Positions 4,489 to 5,692 of a stretch of DNA of 5,692 bases are shown piece after piece (within the stretch, counting starts at the first letter, position 1; each line of letters begins with the position of its first letter). Position numbers and translations under genes: made by a program. The stretch lies in assembly GCA_003514765.1 (NCBI GenBank), contig DOOY01000227.1, positions 1-5,692 of the forward strand, written 5' to 3'. Source of the DNA: Nitrosomonas sp. (lineage in GTDB: Bacteria; Pseudomonadota; Gammaproteobacteria; Burkholderiales; Nitrosomonadaceae). The notes beneath the pieces were generated by a model. The model was not told where the DNA came from, made no database searches, and worked only from the letters and a program-made list of their open reading frames with translations.

Positions 4489-5692
4489 ATGGAACTTGCG
4501 AAAAGCTTTGACCCCAAATTAATAGAGCATCAGTGGTATTCAGTCTGGGAGTCGGCCGGTTATTTCAAGCCAAATCATATCGAGCACACCGCTGCATATT
4601 GCATTATGCTGCCGCCACCGAATGTGACCGGAACGTTGCATATGGGACACGCATTTCAGCATACTTTGATGGACGCCTTAGCCCGTTATCATCGTATGAA
4701 AGGTGATAATACACTCTGGCAACCGGGTACCGATCACGCTGGGATCGCCACCCAGATTGTGGTGGAGCGCCAGCTCGACCAGCAAAATATTGATCGTCGT
4801 GATCTCGGACGAGAGGCTTTTCTAGCGCGTGTCTGGCAGTGGAAAGAAGAATCAGGTTCGACTATTACACGTCAGATGCGGCGATTGGGTACATCCTGTG
4901 ACTGGACGCGCGAGCGTTTTACCATGGACGCGGGATTGTCCAGTGCAGTTACTGAAGTGTTCGTGCGCCTTTATCGCGAAGGACTGATCTATCGTGGCAA
5001 GCGATTGGTTAACTGGGATCCGGTTTTACAGACTGCCGTATCTGATCTGGAGGTCGTATCTACTGAGGAAAATGGCTCGATATGGCATATTCGGTATCCA
5101 CTTGAACAAACCGATGGCGCGATTTCTAAAGATGAAGCCATTACTGTGGCAACTACCCGTCCGGAAACCATGCTCGGTGATGTTGCAGTTGCAGTGCACC
5201 CTGACGATGCACGTTACCAGCATTTGATTGGTCGGCATGTGCGGCTGCCGTTATGTGAACGCAGTATACCGGTTATCGCGGACAGTTATGTTGATCCGGA
5301 GTTCGGTACCGGTTGCGTCAAAATTACACCGGCACATGATTTTAATGACTATCAAATGGGACAACGTCATCAACTGGTTCCTGTCAATATTTTTACGCTG
5401 GACGGCAAAATAAGCGAGCTTGCACCGTCAAAGTACCAAGGCATGGATCGTTTCGATGCAAGAAAAAAAATCGTATCCGATCTTGATATCCATGGCTACC
5501 TGATCGAGACCAGACCACATAAAATGATGGCGCCGCGAGGTGATCGCACCAATACTGTTATCGAACCCATGCTGACAGATCAATGGTATGTGTCGATGGG
5601 AGGCATGGCCAAGCGCGGATTGGATGTGGTGGCAACAGGCGAGGTGAAATTTACCCCGGAAAACTGGGCACATGTGTACAACCAATGGTTGG
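4489..5692 (+). CDS. valS: Valyl-tRNA synthetase, N-terminal 401 codons (cut by window end)
   Basis: ValS, a class I synthetase, charges tRNA-Val with valine in the cytoplasm and hydrolyses mischarged Thr-tRNA-Val. About 43 percent of a roughly 920-950 residue enzyme is present and the frame is open to the edge. Visible landmarks are the PPPNVTG lead-in (42-48) to the HIGH-type motif HMGH (51-54), [10 protein letters not shown] (80-89) and [15 protein letters not shown] (175-189). Next come the start of the CP1 editing domain with [10 protein letters not shown] (222-231), [16 protein letters not shown] (273-288), and [19 protein letters not shown] (349-367) at its end. The KMSKS loop, anticodon-binding region and C-terminal coiled coil lie beyond the window. 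ATG 4489 is the first good start after an in-frame TAG at 4432, though no Shine-Dalgarno sequence precedes it. It lies 147 bases after the small acidic gene and may have its own promoter. Confidence 0.97.
   Translation, partial: MELAKSFDPKLIEHQWYSVWESAGYFKPNHIEHTAAYCIMLPPPNVTGTLHMGHAFQHTLMDALARYHRMKGDNTLWQPGTDHAGIATQIVVERQLDQQNIDRRDLGREAFLARVWQWKEESGSTITRQMRRLGTSCDWTRERFTMDAGLSSAVTEVFVRLYREGLIYRGKRLVNWDPVLQTAVSDLEVVSTEENGSIWHIRYPLEQTDGAISKDEAITVATTRPETMLGDVAVAVHPDDARYQHLIGRHVRLPLCERSIPVIADSYVDPEFGTGCVKITPAHDFNDYQMGQRHQLVPVNIFTLDGKISELAPSKYQGMDRFDARKKIVSDLDIHGYLIETRPHKMMAPRGDRTNTVIEPMLTDQWYVSMGGMAKRGLDVVATGEVKFTPENWAHVYNQWL

Overview
The window reads as chromosomal DNA of a betaproteobacterium of moderate to low GC (mid-40s percent judged by eye, not computed). 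The support is the gene order pepA-holC-(small gene)-valS, which is typical of Betaproteobacteria, and the character of the encoded proteins. A Nitrosomonas-like or methylotrophic member of Nitrosomonadales would fit, but genus is a guess from general resemblance. I see no insertion sequence, CRISPR array, tRNA, rRNA or phage gene.

Layout. (1) Positions 12-1499, minus strand: a two-domain signalling protein with an N-terminal degenerate HDOD domain and a C-terminal GGDEF diguanylate cyclase domain, whose active site (GGEEF) and inhibitory site (RxxD) are intact. (2) Positions 1500-1998: an AT-rich divergent intergenic region of about 500 bp. It holds a likely sigma70 promoter for the minus-strand gene, a GC-richer stem-loop, two AT-rich or imperfect palindromes, an extended -10 promoter candidate for pepA, and an exact FNR/CRP-family half-site pair (TTGAT-N4-ATCAA) upstream of pepA. 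(3) Positions 1999-4341, plus strand: pepA (leucyl aminopeptidase), holC (DNA polymerase III chi subunit) and a small acidic 113-residue protein of unknown function, closely spaced and probably one transcription unit. (4) Positions 4342-4488: a 147-bp gap with a perfect TATAAT hexamer and an inverted repeat just before valS. (5) Positions 4489 to the window edge: the first 401 codons of valS (valyl-tRNA synthetase), cut by the window.

Most of the window is housekeeping: peptide turnover, replication clamp-loader function and tRNA charging. The least explained parts are the intergenic control region, whose FNR-type box implies redox or nitrogen-oxide control of an aminopeptidase operon, and the small acidic protein between holC and valS. 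I did not find a convincing new multi-gene system. The findings are therefore mostly regulatory structures and one uncharacterised protein.
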